Positions 1 to 9,049 of a stretch of DNA of 64,000 nt are shown in pieces; the stretch's first letter is position 1; each line of letters starts with the position of its first letter. The DNA comes from Gammaproteobacteria bacterium (GTDB lineage: Bacteria > Pseudomonadota > Gammaproteobacteria > SZUA-152): assembly GCA_021648485.1 (NCBI GenBank), contig JAKISS010000008.1:1-64000 (forward strand). The letters run 5' to 3'. The notes below the pieces were generated by a model, which had not been told where the DNA came from, did not search any database, and worked only from the letters and a program-made list of their open reading frames with translations. The position numbers and the translations under genes are program-made.

Positions 1-117
1 CGTGAATTGCCCATTCAGGCCGATGTGGTGGGCAGGCATATCCAACTTAGCGAACACGAACATGTCAAACTCACCGGGCCCGAACCGTTACAACTGGAAG
101 TGGTGGAAACACCGTGA
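1..117 (+). CDS. pyrR: PyrR, C-terminal fragment (pyrimidine operon regulator / uracil phosphoribosyltransferase)
   Basis: The window opens inside a reading frame that ends at the TGA at 115-117 and is too short for the ORF track. It reads [16 protein letters not shown] followed by [14 protein letters not shown], which is how bifunctional PyrR proteins end. PyrR is a UMP-responsive regulator with a PRTase fold and usually sits first in pyr operons of this kind. Its stop overlaps the GTG start of pyrB (GTGA), so the two genes are translationally coupled. The PRPP-binding loop lies outside the window and cannot be checked. Confidence 0.85.
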   Translation, partial: RELPIQADVVGRHIQLSEHEHVKLTGPEPLQLEVVETP

Positions 118-1115
118 AACGACGCAATCTGCAACTGGATGAACACGGTCGTCTGCGCCACCTGTTGACCATTGAAGGCCTCAAGCGCCAACAGATTGTG
201 GACATCCTCGATACTGCCGAGTCTTTCATCATTGGCGGCGACCAACAGATACGCAATGCGCAAGTCCGCAAAGTGCCTTTGCTACGGGGCAAAACCATCG
301 TAAACCTGTTTTTTGAGGCCAGCACCCGAACGCTGACCACCTTCGAGCTGGCCGCAAAACGCCTGTCAGCCGACGTATTAAAGATCAACATCAACACCTC
401 GGCCACGGTGAAGGGCGAAAGTCTGCTGGACATGCTGCAAAACCTGGAGGCCATGCAGTGCGACATGTTTGTAGTACGTCACAGCGACAGCGGTGCTGCG
501 CATTTAATTGCGCAACATGTGGCACCGCACATCAGCGTCATCAATGCCGGGGACGGCCAACATGCGCATCCCACCCAGGCGTTACTGGACATATTTACCA
601 TTCGTCGTCACAAAGGCGAATTTGCACCACTCACTGTCGCCATCGTCGGCGATATTATGCACTCGCGAGTGGCCCGTTCGCAGATTCATGCACTCACCAC
701 GCTGGGCATTTCTGACCTGCGCGTGATTGCACCGAAAACGCTGATTCCCCCTCAGGTGGAAGGGCTGGGTGTGCATGTTTATCACGACATGAAAGAAGGT
801 CTGCACAACGCAGATGTGGTGATCATGCTCCGCCTGCAAAAAGAACGCATGCAGGGTGCTCTGCTACCCAGCGAACAGGAATATTTTCAGGACTATGGCC
901 TGACAGAGGAAAAACTGGCTGTCGCCAAAACCGATGTGATAGTCATGCACCCCGGGCCCATTAACCGTGGAGTGGAAATTGACTCCGAAGTTGCTGACGG
1001 TCCACGCTCAGTGATTCTCGAACAAGTCAGCAACGGCATTGCCGTACGCATGGCGGTAATGTCCATGGTGCTGGGACGACCGCCCATCGACAAAGAAAGT
1101 GAAGGAGTGGCCTAA
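114..1115 (+). CDS. pyrB: Aspartate carbamoyltransferase catalytic subunit
   Basis: PyrB condenses carbamoyl phosphate with L-aspartate in the first committed step of UMP synthesis in the cytoplasm. The 333-residue protein carries the carbamoyl-phosphate loop [18 protein letters not shown] near residue 66, the [11 protein letters not shown] motif near residue 155 and [11 protein letters not shown] near residue 280, all hallmarks of ATCase. The GTG start at 114 overlaps the pyrR stop, and the TAA overlaps the ATG of the next gene (TAATG), so this is a tight operon. No regulatory PyrI gene follows. Instead comes a dihydroorotase homologue without its metal site, matching the pseudomonad-type ATCase organisation in which PyrB is longer and assembles with an inactive PyrC'. 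Confidence 0.97.
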   Translation: MKRRNLQLDEHGRLRHLLTIEGLKRQQIVDILDTAESFIIGGDQQIRNAQVRKVPLLRGKTIVNLFFEASTRTLTTFELAAKRLSADVLKININTSATVKGESLLDMLQNLEAMQCDMFVVRHSDSGAAHLIAQHVAPHISVINAGDGQHAHPTQALLDIFTIRRHKGEFAPLTVAIVGDIMHSRVARSQIHALTTLGISDLRVIAPKTLIPPQVEGLGVHVYHDMKEGLHNADVVIMLRLQKERMQGALLPSEQEYFQDYGLTEEKLAVAKTDVIVMHPGPINRGVEIDSEVADGPRSVILEQVSNGIAVRMAVMSMVLGRPPIDKESEGVA

Positions 1116-2404
1116 TGAAAATTTCCATTCTGGGTGGCCGCCTTATTGATCCGGCAAACGGGCGGGATCAAACCGTCAACATTCATATTGCCGCCGGTAA
1201 AGTGGTTGCATTAGGCGATGCGCCCGCAGGCTTTGAGGCGGGGCAAAGCATCGATGCAAACGGGCAAATTGTTTGCCCCGGGCTAGTGGATCTGCGCGCC
1301 TGTCTGCGTGAACCCGGCCAGGAATATAAAGCCACCATCGCCAGTGAAACACGCGCCGCTGCAAAATCGGGTATCACCACCTTAGTGTGTCCCCCGGATA
1401 CCGACCCGGTAGCGGATACTCCGGCAGTGGTGGACCTGATTCGGCATCGCTCAATGCAGGCTGGTTTTGCCCGGGTACTGTCGCTAGGCGCATTGACACA
1501 AAACCTGGAGGGCAAGCAACTGGCGGAAATGGGCGCACTCAAAGCCGCAGGCTGTGTCGGTGTCAGCAATGCACACACGGCGATAAAAAGCACCCAAGTG
1601 ATGCGTCGTGCCATGGAATACGCCGCAAGCCAGAACTTGCCCGTATTTTTGCATGCCGAAGACCCATCGCTGGCCGATGGTGGCTGCGCGCATGAAGGTG
1701 CGGTGAGTGTGCGCCTGGGGTTGCCGGGAATTCCAGAGATTGCAGAAAGCATCGCCGTAGCGCGTGAATTGCAGCTTGTTGAGCAAACCGGGGTACGTGC
1801 TCACTTTTGCCAATTATCCAGCGAACGCGCGGTAAAAATGATTGCCCGCGCACAGTATGACGGCCTGTCCGTGACAGCGGATGTGGCTGCACATCAACTG
1901 TTTTTAACAGAAATGGACATTGGTTATTTTGACAGTCAATGTCATGTACGCCCTCCTTTGCGCACCCAACGGGATCGTGATGGCCTGCGCACCGCGTTAA
2001 AGAACGGCACCATCACTGCTATTTGTTCCGATCACCAACCTCATGATACGGATGCCAAGCTCGCACCATTCCCATCCAGTGCGCCGGGTATCAGCGCACT
2101 GGAGACCTTGTTGCCATTGACTCTGCGTCTGGTGGCTGAAGAGGTGCTCAGTTTGTCTGAGGCCATTGCCTGTCTTACCCGTCATCCGGCAAAAATCGCC
2201 GGTATGACCAGCAGGCTTGCCATCGGTGACTGTGCCGACGTGTGTATTTTTGATCCTGAACAGTATTGGGAACTCACCACAGAAAGCATGACCAGCCATG
2301 GGCATAATTCGCCTTTTCTTGGCTGGGAATTCAAAGGCCGGGTAACACATACATTATTAGCCGGACACACCAGCTTTATCCAGAGAGCCTCTGATAATTT
2401 GTGA
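1115..2404 (+). CDS. pyrX: Dihydroorotase-like protein lacking the metal site (PyrC'/PyrX type)
   Basis: This 429-residue protein has the overall sequence of a class I dihydroorotase. Where an active enzyme reads PGLIDxHVHLREPG, it reads PGLVDLRACLREPG near residues 55-68, so both histidines of the HxH zinc motif are replaced by Arg and Cys. The later metal region (ICSDHQPHD near residue 307) is partly kept. In Pseudomonas an inactive PyrC' of this kind is needed structurally for the PyrB dodecamer, and true dihydroorotase is encoded elsewhere; I infer the same here. The ATG overlaps the pyrB stop. A catalytic role looks unlikely from the sequence alone. Confidence 0.9.
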   Translation: MKISILGGRLIDPANGRDQTVNIHIAAGKVVALGDAPAGFEAGQSIDANGQIVCPGLVDLRACLREPGQEYKATIASETRAAAKSGITTLVCPPDTDPVADTPAVVDLIRHRSMQAGFARVLSLGALTQNLEGKQLAEMGALKAAGCVGVSNAHTAIKSTQVMRRAMEYAASQNLPVFLHAEDPSLADGGCAHEGAVSVRLGLPGIPEIAESIAVARELQLVEQTGVRAHFCQLSSERAVKMIARAQYDGLSVTADVAAHQLFLTEMDIGYFDSQCHVRPPLRTQRDRDGLRTALKNGTITAICSDHQPHDTDAKLAPFPSSAPGISALETLLPLTLRLVAEEVLSLSEAIACLTRHPAKIAGMTSRLAIGDCADVCIFDPEQYWELTTESMTSHGHNSPFLGWEFKGRVTHTLLAGHTSFIQRASDNL

Positions 2405-2427
2405 ATTTCAGGAATTAAAAAACCATC

Positions 2428-3309
2428 ATGAGCCAGCCACATCGCGACACCATTTTTATCGAAAACGCCCACATTCTTGAACGCCAGGCACATGCAGGCG
2501 ATCAGGTTGTTTTACGCCTGCATGCACCCGAAATAGCCGCACACGCCCTGCCGGGTCAATTTGCACATATTCAATGTGATCCAGCCCTGCCCATGCGCCG
2601 ACCATTATCGCTGATGCGCGTCAATGCTAAATCAGGCTGGGTGGATATTTTATTCAAGGTTCTAGGGGAGGGTACTCGTCTACTGGCCCAGCGCAAAACA
2701 AACGACCAACTTTCAGTGATGGGCCCCATTGGCAAACCGTTTGTCTCACAGATGAAATATTCACGCCCGTTGCTGATCGGCGGCGGCGTGGGCATACCAC
2801 CCATGGTGTTTTTAGCGGATACTCTGCGGGAAGTAAAAGGTGCCTATCAACCCTTTGTGATTATGGGCTCAGAAGTGCCGTTTCCATTTAAAAGCCAACC
2901 ATCGAAAATAATGGTTCCTGGCGTACCTGCTGAAGTCATCGCTGCCATGCCGCTGATGGACGACTGGGGCATCGCCTCTCGCCTTGCCAGTCAACAAGGC
3001 TATCCCGGTTGTTTTGACGGTTACGTCACCGATCTTGCACGTAACTGGCTGGATACCTTATCAGTAGAACAACGCAAAGAAGTTGCCGTATTCGCCTGCG
3101 GGCCACATCCTATGTTGGAAGCCGTTGCCCAACTGGCACGGGAATATCGTTTACCGTGTCAGGTATCGCTGGAAGAATTTATGGCCTGCGCCGTAGGCGG
3201 CTGCGCCGGTTGTACTGTAGAAGTGAAAACGGCAAATGGCCCAGCCATGAAACGGGTTTGTGTGGATGGGCCGGTGTTTGATGCAAACATAGTGTTTCCA
3301 CCCATGTAA
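2428..3309 (+). CDS. pyrK: PyrK-type dihydroorotate dehydrogenase electron-transfer subunit
   Basis: The 293-residue protein belongs to the ferredoxin reductase-like PyrK family, which carries FAD and a [2Fe-2S] cluster and passes electrons from dihydroorotate dehydrogenase 1B to NAD. Visible features are the FAD-binding RRPLSLMR near residue 57, the glycine-rich LLIGGGVGIPPM near residue 120, a CGPHPML motif near residue 225, and four cysteines at about 254, 259, 262 and 278 in the spacing C-x4-C-x2-C-x15-C that binds the cluster. It lies 23 bp after pyrX in the same direction. No PyrD partner is beside it, so whether it serves a DHODH or another reductase is open. Confidence 0.85.
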   Translation: MSQPHRDTIFIENAHILERQAHAGDQVVLRLHAPEIAAHALPGQFAHIQCDPALPMRRPLSLMRVNAKSGWVDILFKVLGEGTRLLAQRKTNDQLSVMGPIGKPFVSQMKYSRPLLIGGGVGIPPMVFLADTLREVKGAYQPFVIMGSEVPFPFKSQPSKIMVPGVPAEVIAAMPLMDDWGIASRLASQQGYPGCFDGYVTDLARNWLDTLSVEQRKEVAVFACGPHPMLEAVAQLAREYRLPCQVSLEEFMACAVGGCAGCTVEVKTANGPAMKRVCVDGPVFDANIVFPPM

Positions 3310-3331
3310 CTTGCCCGGTTTTTTTACTGCA

Positions 3332-3841
3332 CTAAAGCGGTGACTGGGTTCCACTAACGCTGTGACAAACATTACAACTGGCAGATGTGTGGCTAACAAC
3401 GCCTGGCATATCGCGGGTTGCCCCACCCGGCATGACGACAGTGATGTAAGCTCCTGGACTGAGACCGCTATTATCGGGGGTCAGAATATCAATGGCCGTT
3501 ACCGTATAGAAATTCCCATAAGCATCAATTTCCAACCTTGCACGTCGATCTGTGCGAGCCATATCTGCGTAATAGTCTACATAACCCCCAACCCCGCCAA
3601 TGGATGTGCCAGCAGTAACAAAAATCCCGGTACCAGGCCCACTGGTGTGACAGTCCATACAATTTGTGCCCCGTCGGCTGTCGTTGTGGCTATTAGTAGA
3701 ACCATGCTGGCTCAGACCAACAACACCACCATCATTTCCAAGGTTACTGTCTCCGCCACCACCACAGGCTGTCAATAAAAGCGGTAACATGAAGGTGCTC
3801 AACATTAAGAGATAGCGGTAAGTAAAAATTTGAAATAACAT
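3332..3841 (-). CDS. Putative diheme c-type cytochrome lipoprotein
   Basis: This is an unrecognised protein of 169 residues. The N-terminus is a lipoprotein signal ending in the lipobox LLLTAC with the lipidated Cys at about residue 26, followed by a GGGG linker. Two CxxCH heme motifs are present, CMDCH near residue 61 and CNVCH near residue 156. The middle is Gly-rich and has no clear domain. It should be a membrane-anchored periplasmic electron-transfer or binding protein. Met13 is an alternative start. It converges with pyrK, and about 145 bp separate it from pilU. The function is not known; the heme and lipid attachment calls follow from motifs. Confidence 0.65.
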   Translation of the reverse strand: MLFQIFTYRYLLMLSTFMLPLLLTACGGGGDSNLGNDGGVVGLSQHGSTNSHNDSRRGTNCMDCHTSGPGTGIFVTAGTSIGGVGGYVDYYADMARTDRRARLEIDAYGNFYTVTAIDILTPDNSGLSPGAYITVVMPGGATRDMPGVVSHTSASCNVCHSVSGTQSPL

Positions 3842-3985
3842 AAGTATAAAGCTTCTGGATAAAATTTTAGTGAGTACAGCAAGACTATCAGTTTGCGGCT
3901 ACATGAAAAACAGCCTCATAACTCAGCCTTAGCCTGCGGCTTAAATTTTGAAAACTTAAGATGACATTTTCCCGTTACGCAATAA

Positions 3986-5140
3986 TCAACGATCATCAAC
4001 ACCCACCAGAGTTACGCCACTCATGGCATCGCCCATTTTTTTAATACCCGCCTTCTGACCCAGTTTGATCATCAACCGCAATTCATTGGCGGAGTCGGCA
4101 TGATGCAAGGCCGCCTCATAGGATATTTGCTTGGTTTTGTAGAGCTCATAAAGCGCCTGATCGAAGGTATTCATGCCTTGCTGGTTGGATTTACTCATCA
4201 CATCCTTAAGCTCGGTAACATTGCCTTCGCGGATCATTTGGGACACTAATGGCGTATTAATAAGTATCTCAACAGCCACCCGCCGATCCTGTTTATCCGG
4301 GGTGGGAATAAGTTGTTGACCAACAATAGCCCGCAGATTGAGCGATAAATCCAGCAAGGTTTGCTCGCGCCGGTCCTTGGGGAAAAAATTGAGAATACGA
4401 TCCAGCGCTTGATTAGCATTATTGGCATGCAAAGTGGTAAGACACAAATGCCCTGTCTCGGCAAAGGCAATGGCGTGCTCCATGGTTTCACGAGTGCGTA
4501 TTTCGCCAATCAAAATCACATCAGGAGCCTGACGCAAGGTGTTACGCAATGCGGCCTCGAAGCTGATGGTGTCAACTCCTACTTCCCGTTGGGTGATGAT
4601 ACAACCATCGTGCTCATGTATGTATTCAATGGGATCTTCTACAGTAATAATGTGGTCATGACTGTTGCGGTTACGCTGGCCAATCATCGCCGCCAGGGTA
4701 CTCGATTTACCCGTACCCGTGGCACCAACAATAATAATCAGACCCCGTTTGGCCATGGATAAATGAGCCAGCGCGTTTGGCACCTGTAAATCGTCAAAGG
4801 TCGGTATTTCTGTTTTGATACGGCGCAACACAATACCCACATGGTTTTTCTGCTGAAACACATTGACCCGGAAACGTCCGGTTCCGGGTGGGTCAATCGC
4901 AAAATTGCATTCCAGAGTATGTTCAAATTCGCGCTGTTGCGACTCATTCATCAGCGCAAGTGCCAATTTACGCACCTGATCTGCATTCAGCGGTGCATCA
5001 GAAATAGGTGATATTTCACCGTTAATCTTGAAACTGGCCGGAAGTTCCGCCGTAAGAAAAAGGTCAGAGGCCTCTTTGCGGATCATCCTTTTCAGTAAGG
5101 ATTGAAAGTCCTGAATAACATTAAATGGTTTTGCCGCCAT
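3986..5140 (-). CDS. pilU: Type IV pilus retraction ATPase PilU
   Basis: PilU is a hexameric cytoplasmic ATPase that helps PilT retract type IV pili. The 384-residue protein shows the Walker A GATGTGKSS near residue 139, the Asp box ITVEDPIEYIH near 165, the Walker B region DVILIGEIRTRETMEHA near 207 and the His box TTLHANNANQALDRI near 236. The C-terminus extends past the usual PilT end, as PilU proteins do. It lies 204 bp downstream of pilT in the same direction, the usual gene order. The intergenic stretch may hold a separate promoter, though I see no clear one. Confidence 0.93.
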   Translation of the reverse strand: MAAKPFNVIQDFQSLLKRMIRKEASDLFLTAELPASFKINGEISPISDAPLNADQVRKLALALMNESQQREFEHTLECNFAIDPPGTGRFRVNVFQQKNHVGIVLRRIKTEIPTFDDLQVPNALAHLSMAKRGLIIIVGATGTGKSSTLAAMIGQRNRNSHDHIITVEDPIEYIHEHDGCIITQREVGVDTISFEAALRNTLRQAPDVILIGEIRTRETMEHAIAFAETGHLCLTTLHANNANQALDRILNFFPKDRREQTLLDLSLNLRAIVGQQLIPTPDKQDRRVAVEILINTPLVSQMIREGNVTELKDVMSKSNQQGMNTFDQALYELYKTKQISYEAALHHADSANELRLMIKLGQKAGIKKMGDAMSGVTLVGVDDR

Positions 5141-5344
5141 GAGTATAAAGATTGCCCCTAAAGTAAGTCTGCGCTAGTTATACGCCTGCGCATAAAAAAA
5201 TGATCCGCACATTTAATAACCATTCCCGGCCTGTATGCGGTTTATATTTCCAACCCGCATAATCGCAAGCACCAAAAAATTTCATCTCACTATACAGATC
5301 AACAACTTATTGCTATGCAAATCCACGCGCTTGTAGGATTTGGA

Positions 5345-6382
5345 TTACATAAAGGTATCTTTATTCATTGCCTTGGAAGCGGCTTCCTGCTTGGTAATGA
5401 CACCTTTTTTCAACAATGACTGCAAATCCTGGTCAAGTGTTTTCATGCCACTGCCTTGCCCGGTCTGGATCGCGGAATACATTTGCGCCACTTTGGCTTC
5501 ACGAATCAGGTTACGAATAGCCGGATTGGCGATCATAATTTCGTGTGCGGCAATACGACCACCACCGACTTTTTTCATCAGCGTCTGCGAGATAACCGCA
5601 CGTAGTGATTCCGATAACATGGAACGTACCATTTCTTTTTCTGCGGCAGGAAAGACATCAATGATACGGTCAATGGTTTTAGCAGCAGAGCTGGTATGCA
5701 GCGTGCCGAACACTAAATGACCAGTTTCTGCGGCAGTCAACGCCAGTCGGATAGTTTCCGGGTCACGCATTTCGCCCACCAGTATCACGTCGGGATCTTC
5801 GCGCAATGCCGAACGCAAAGCCTCATTGAAACCCAGAGTATGACGGTGTACCTCACGCTGGTTAATCAGCGATTTTTTGGACTTATGCACAAACTCAATC
5901 GGGTCTTCGATAGTGAGAATATGACCGTGGTCGGTATCGTTTTTGTAATCTACCATGGCCGCCAGGGTTGTAGACTTACCCGAACCGGTTGGACCCGTAA
6001 CCAACACCAGACCACGCGGAGTTTCAGCAATATCCGCGAAAATAGCCGGACAACCTAATTGTTCAAAATTAAGGATGGTGCTGGGGATTGTACGAAATAC
6101 TGCGCCTGCTCCGCGTTGATGATTAAAAGCATTAACACGAAAACGCGCCAAGTCAGGAATTTCAAACGAAAAATCCACTTCAAGGAATTCTTCATAATCT
6201 TTGCGCTGACGATCATTCATAATATCGTAAATCAACGCATGCACCGTTTTGTGATCCATGGGAGGAACATTAATACGGCGAATTTCACCATCAACACGAA
6301 TCATCGGCGGCTCTCCAGCAGAGAGATGTAAATCAGAGGCGTTGTTTTTGACGCTGAAGGCCAGCAGTTCAGAGATATCCAT
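5345..6382 (-). CDS. pilT: Type IV pilus retraction ATPase PilT
   Basis: PilT powers pilus retraction and twitching motility at the inner-membrane base of the type IV pilus. About 345 residues, the normal PilT length, with Walker A GPTGSGKSTT near residue 133, Asp box LTIEDPIEFVH, Walker B DVILVGEMRDPETIRLALTAAETGH and the His box FGTLHTSSAAKTIDRI. I chose the ATG at 6382 over the TTG one codon upstream because an AGGAG lies 5 bases before it. It is divergent from yggS, with which it is commonly adjacent in gammaproteobacteria, so the 180-bp gap between them probably carries both promoters. Confidence 0.95.
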   Translation of the reverse strand: MDISELLAFSVKNNASDLHLSAGEPPMIRVDGEIRRINVPPMDHKTVHALIYDIMNDRQRKDYEEFLEVDFSFEIPDLARFRVNAFNHQRGAGAVFRTIPSTILNFEQLGCPAIFADIAETPRGLVLVTGPTGSGKSTTLAAMVDYKNDTDHGHILTIEDPIEFVHKSKKSLINQREVHRHTLGFNEALRSALREDPDVILVGEMRDPETIRLALTAAETGHLVFGTLHTSSAAKTIDRIIDVFPAAEKEMVRSMLSESLRAVISQTLMKKVGGGRIAAHEIMIANPAIRNLIREAKVAQMYSAIQTGQGSGMKTLDQDLQSLLKKGVITKQEAASKAMNKDTFM

Positions 6383-6561
6383 CAAGGCTCCTACAATACG
6401 TTACTGTTTATTTTTAAACGAGGTTTATTGAATATTTATTGTCGGTGGTTAATAGCACCACACTCTATCGCAATTCATAACGACCGGTAGTGTAGAATTC
6501 TTGATATTCTGACACGTTGACGCATGTCGCATAAAATACCGCAAACCAAAGTAAATTGACC

Positions 6562-7317
6562 ATGCCTGAGAATCACCTCTGCGGCAAGACAGACATCGAA
6601 CACCGCTTGCACAAGCTGGTGGCACGGGTACGTCTTGCCGAAAAAATGTACGGACGTGAGCCAGGCTCGGTACAGATTTTACCGGTGAGCAAAACCCGCC
6701 CGGCACATAAACTGGCGGAGCTGGCGGCATTAGCTTTGCCCGAGGCTGGCAACGCCTTTGGTGAAAGTTATTTACAGGAGGCCGAGGACAAAATAACACA
6801 ATTGGCCAAACTGAATGTGCAATGGCACTTCATCGGGCCGATCCAGTCCAATAAAACTCAGGCTATTGCACAGTTATTTCAGTGGGTACACAGTGTGGAA
6901 CGAATAAAAATTGCCCGGCGACTCAATCATCAGCGCCCCGCCGGTTTACCACCACTGAATGTATGTTTGCAGGTAAATATCAGCGGTGAAACCAGTAAGT
7001 CCGGTGTCAGTCTCGACGCACTCCCGGCGTTGGCTTCGCAAGTGGCCACGCTACCAAACTTGCGTTTACGCGGTTTAATGGCTATTCCAGCCGCCAGCAG
7101 AAACATGACCGCACAACGGGCAGCCTTTGCTGCGGTACGTCAGGCCTTTCATTCGCTGAACCTTTCGCAGGCTCCAGGAATGGGGGAGCCGGAATGGGAT
7201 ACGCTGTCCATGGGCATGTCCGCAGATCTTGAGGCCGCAATCGCCGAAGGCGCGACCATCGTGCGCATTGGTACCGATATTTTTGGCCCGCGTGTGGCAC
7301 AAGTTACTGTGGATTAA
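6562..7317 (+). CDS. yggS: YggS-family pyridoxal phosphate homeostasis protein
   Basis: YggS/PLPBP proteins are single-domain TIM-barrel PLP carriers that affect vitamin B6 and amino-acid balance. The Schiff-base lysine lies in ILPVSKTRP near residue 37, and the family signature HFIGPIQSNK is near residue 90. LSMGMSADLEAAIAEGAT with RIGTDIFGPR closes the phosphate-binding site at the C-terminus. The ORF track starts at a TTG (6556); I prefer the ATG two codons later, although no strong Shine-Dalgarno is visible for either. It is followed by proC and yggT in the classic gammaproteobacterial order. Confidence 0.93.
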   Translation: MPENHLCGKTDIEHRLHKLVARVRLAEKMYGREPGSVQILPVSKTRPAHKLAELAALALPEAGNAFGESYLQEAEDKITQLAKLNVQWHFIGPIQSNKTQAIAQLFQWVHSVERIKIARRLNHQRPAGLPPLNVCLQVNISGETSKSGVSLDALPALASQVATLPNLRLRGLMAIPAASRNMTAQRAAFAAVRQAFHSLNLSQAPGMGEPEWDTLSMGMSADLEAAIAEGATIVRIGTDIFGPRVAQVTVD

Positions 7318-7354
7318 CTTGTTTTTATTCGTCATCTAGTGAACCATTACCCTT

Positions 7355-8197
7355 ATGAAAAAAATCAAACTGACATTTATCGGCGGCGGCAATATGGCAG
7401 CCAGTCTCATCGGCGGTCTACTGGCAGACAAACTGCCCGCAAAACAAATTACCGTAGCCGACCCTACGGTCGGCACCCGCGATTCTCTCGCCCAGCATTT
7501 TGGCGTGAATACCGAAGCGAATAATGTAACAGCTGCCGCCGGTGCGGACGTGCTAGTGCTGGCAGTCAAGCCTCAGATGCTACAATCAGTGGCCGAAGCA
7601 CTGGCATCTACCGTACAAAAATACCAGCCACTGGTGATCACCATTGCTGCGGGCATTCGCAGCGCCGACCTTAACCGCTGGCTGGGTGGCGAAACGGGTA
7701 ACGAGATTGCTGTGGTGCGCGCCATGCCCAATACGCCGGCATTGTTGCAGACCGGGGCCACGGGCTTGTTCGCTAATGCGCAGGTCAATGAAACACAGCG
7801 AAATCTGGCCGAATCCATTTTACGTGCCGTGGGACTGGCACTCTGGGTGGAAAAAGAGGATCAGATGGATGCCGTCACCGCCTTATCCGGCAGTGGTCCA
7901 GCCTACTTTTTCCGTATCATGGAGGCCATGGAAACAGCTGGCACCCAGCTGGGACTTTCCGCAGAAACTGCGCACCTGCTCACCCTGCAGACCGCGCTGG
8001 GTGCCGCCAAGATGGCGCTGGAAAGCAGTGAGCCCGTAGGTGTGTTGCGAGAACGAGTGACCTCGCCCGGCGGTACCACAGAGCAAGGTCTACGGGTAAT
8101 GGCGGAACAGAATATCGACGGCTTGATGAGTCAGGTACTCAAAGCCGCATCTGATCGCTCCCGGGAACTGGCTAAATCGTTGGGCGAAACAAAATAG
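7355..8197 (+). CDS. proC: Pyrroline-5-carboxylate reductase
   Basis: ProC reduces pyrroline-5-carboxylate to proline with NAD(P)H, the last step of proline synthesis. The 280-residue protein begins with the Rossmann motif LTFIGGGNMAASLIGGL, has the VRAMPNTPAL motif near residue 123 and the family signature ALSGSGPAYFFRIMEAM near residue 178, and ends with VTSPGGTTEQGL. All conserved regions are present and the length is normal. It lies 37 bp after yggS and 10 bp before yggT, so the three are likely one operon. Confidence 0.96.
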   Translation: MKKIKLTFIGGGNMAASLIGGLLADKLPAKQITVADPTVGTRDSLAQHFGVNTEANNVTAAAGADVLVLAVKPQMLQSVAEALASTVQKYQPLVITIAAGIRSADLNRWLGGETGNEIAVVRAMPNTPALLQTGATGLFANAQVNETQRNLAESILRAVGLALWVEKEDQMDAVTALSGSGPAYFFRIMEAMETAGTQLGLSAETAHLLTLQTALGAAKMALESSEPVGVLRERVTSPGGTTEQGLRVMAEQNIDGLMSQVLKAASDRSRELAKSLGETK

Positions 8198-8207
8198 TGA
8201 GGGAAAT

Positions 8208-8792
8208 ATGATGGGAGGCTCCTACGCCGGTAATGCCGGGGTATTTTTGGTGCAGACCTTATTTGGACTGTACATGGGTGCAGTGCTGCTGCGTTTTTTG
8301 CTGGCGGTGGTGCGCGCTGATTTTTATAACCCTATCTCTCAGTTTTTAGTAAAAGTGACCAATCCACCATTAGTACCATTACGACGAGTGATCCCCAGCC
8401 TGGGCGGCATTGATATAGCCTCGCTGCTGCTATTATTGGTTTTGCAAATTCTGGAATTGCTAGTGGTAGGACTGATCAGTGGAGTCAGTTTTCAGCCAAT
8501 TGGTCTGGTCATACTGGCCGTGGCGGAATTGCTATCGTTATTATTTCAAATCTACTTTTTCACTATTTTGATTCAGGTAGTCCTCAGCTGGGTAAGTCCA
8601 GGTGGCCATAATCCCGCTGTGGCCTTATTGTATAGCCTCAACGAACCCATACTGGGCCGGGCACGGCGTATCCTGCCTCCCATTCACGGTTTTGATTTGT
8701 CGCCCATTGTCGCCATGATTGTTATTCAGTTACTGACCATTTTGCTAGTAGCCCCCATCAGAGATCTTGGTCGGGGCCTGGCCTTTGGCTGA
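8208..8792 (+). CDS. yggT: YggT family integral membrane protein
   Basis: The 194-residue hydrophobic protein carries two YggT repeats. Each has a membrane helix followed by a conserved NPISQFLVKVTNPPLVPLRR-type segment; the second reads NPAVALLYSLNEPILGRARR. The function of the family is unresolved; links to osmotic tolerance and cell-division or turgor control have been proposed. The ATG at 8208 follows a GAGGG ribosome-binding site closely, and a second ATG follows directly. The gene sits 10 bp after proC, the conserved location. Confidence 0.92.
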   Translation: MMGGSYAGNAGVFLVQTLFGLYMGAVLLRFLLAVVRADFYNPISQFLVKVTNPPLVPLRRVIPSLGGIDIASLLLLLVLQILELLVVGLISGVSFQPIGLVILAVAELLSLLFQIYFFTILIQVVLSWVSPGGHNPAVALLYSLNEPILGRARRILPPIHGFDLSPIVAMIVIQLLTILLVAPIRDLGRGLAFG

Positions 8793-9049
8793 AAGCCTCA
8801 CCTAACCCCTACCCACACCTTTCACATACCCTCGCGCCCACATCAACATGTCGAAAAAATCGACAAAAAATAACCGTTTGTGCCGTATTTTAAGCCACGG
8901 GTCGGAACACGGGAAATTCTCGTTTTTCATCAACCACCTGGACTAAACTTCCCCGATCTTTGGCCGTTAATTGATAGCAAGATGTCAGCCGTGTACGGTA
9001 TTTTCCGCCCTGCGCGGACTTTAAATAAGTCAATTTGGGTAACAACGGG

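Noticed and set aside
8793-9049. Possible riboswitch upstream of the dynamin-like gene
   Set aside because: The stretch has short repeats of CACGG and CCGTT, but I could not build a c-di-GMP or other known riboswitch fold by eye.
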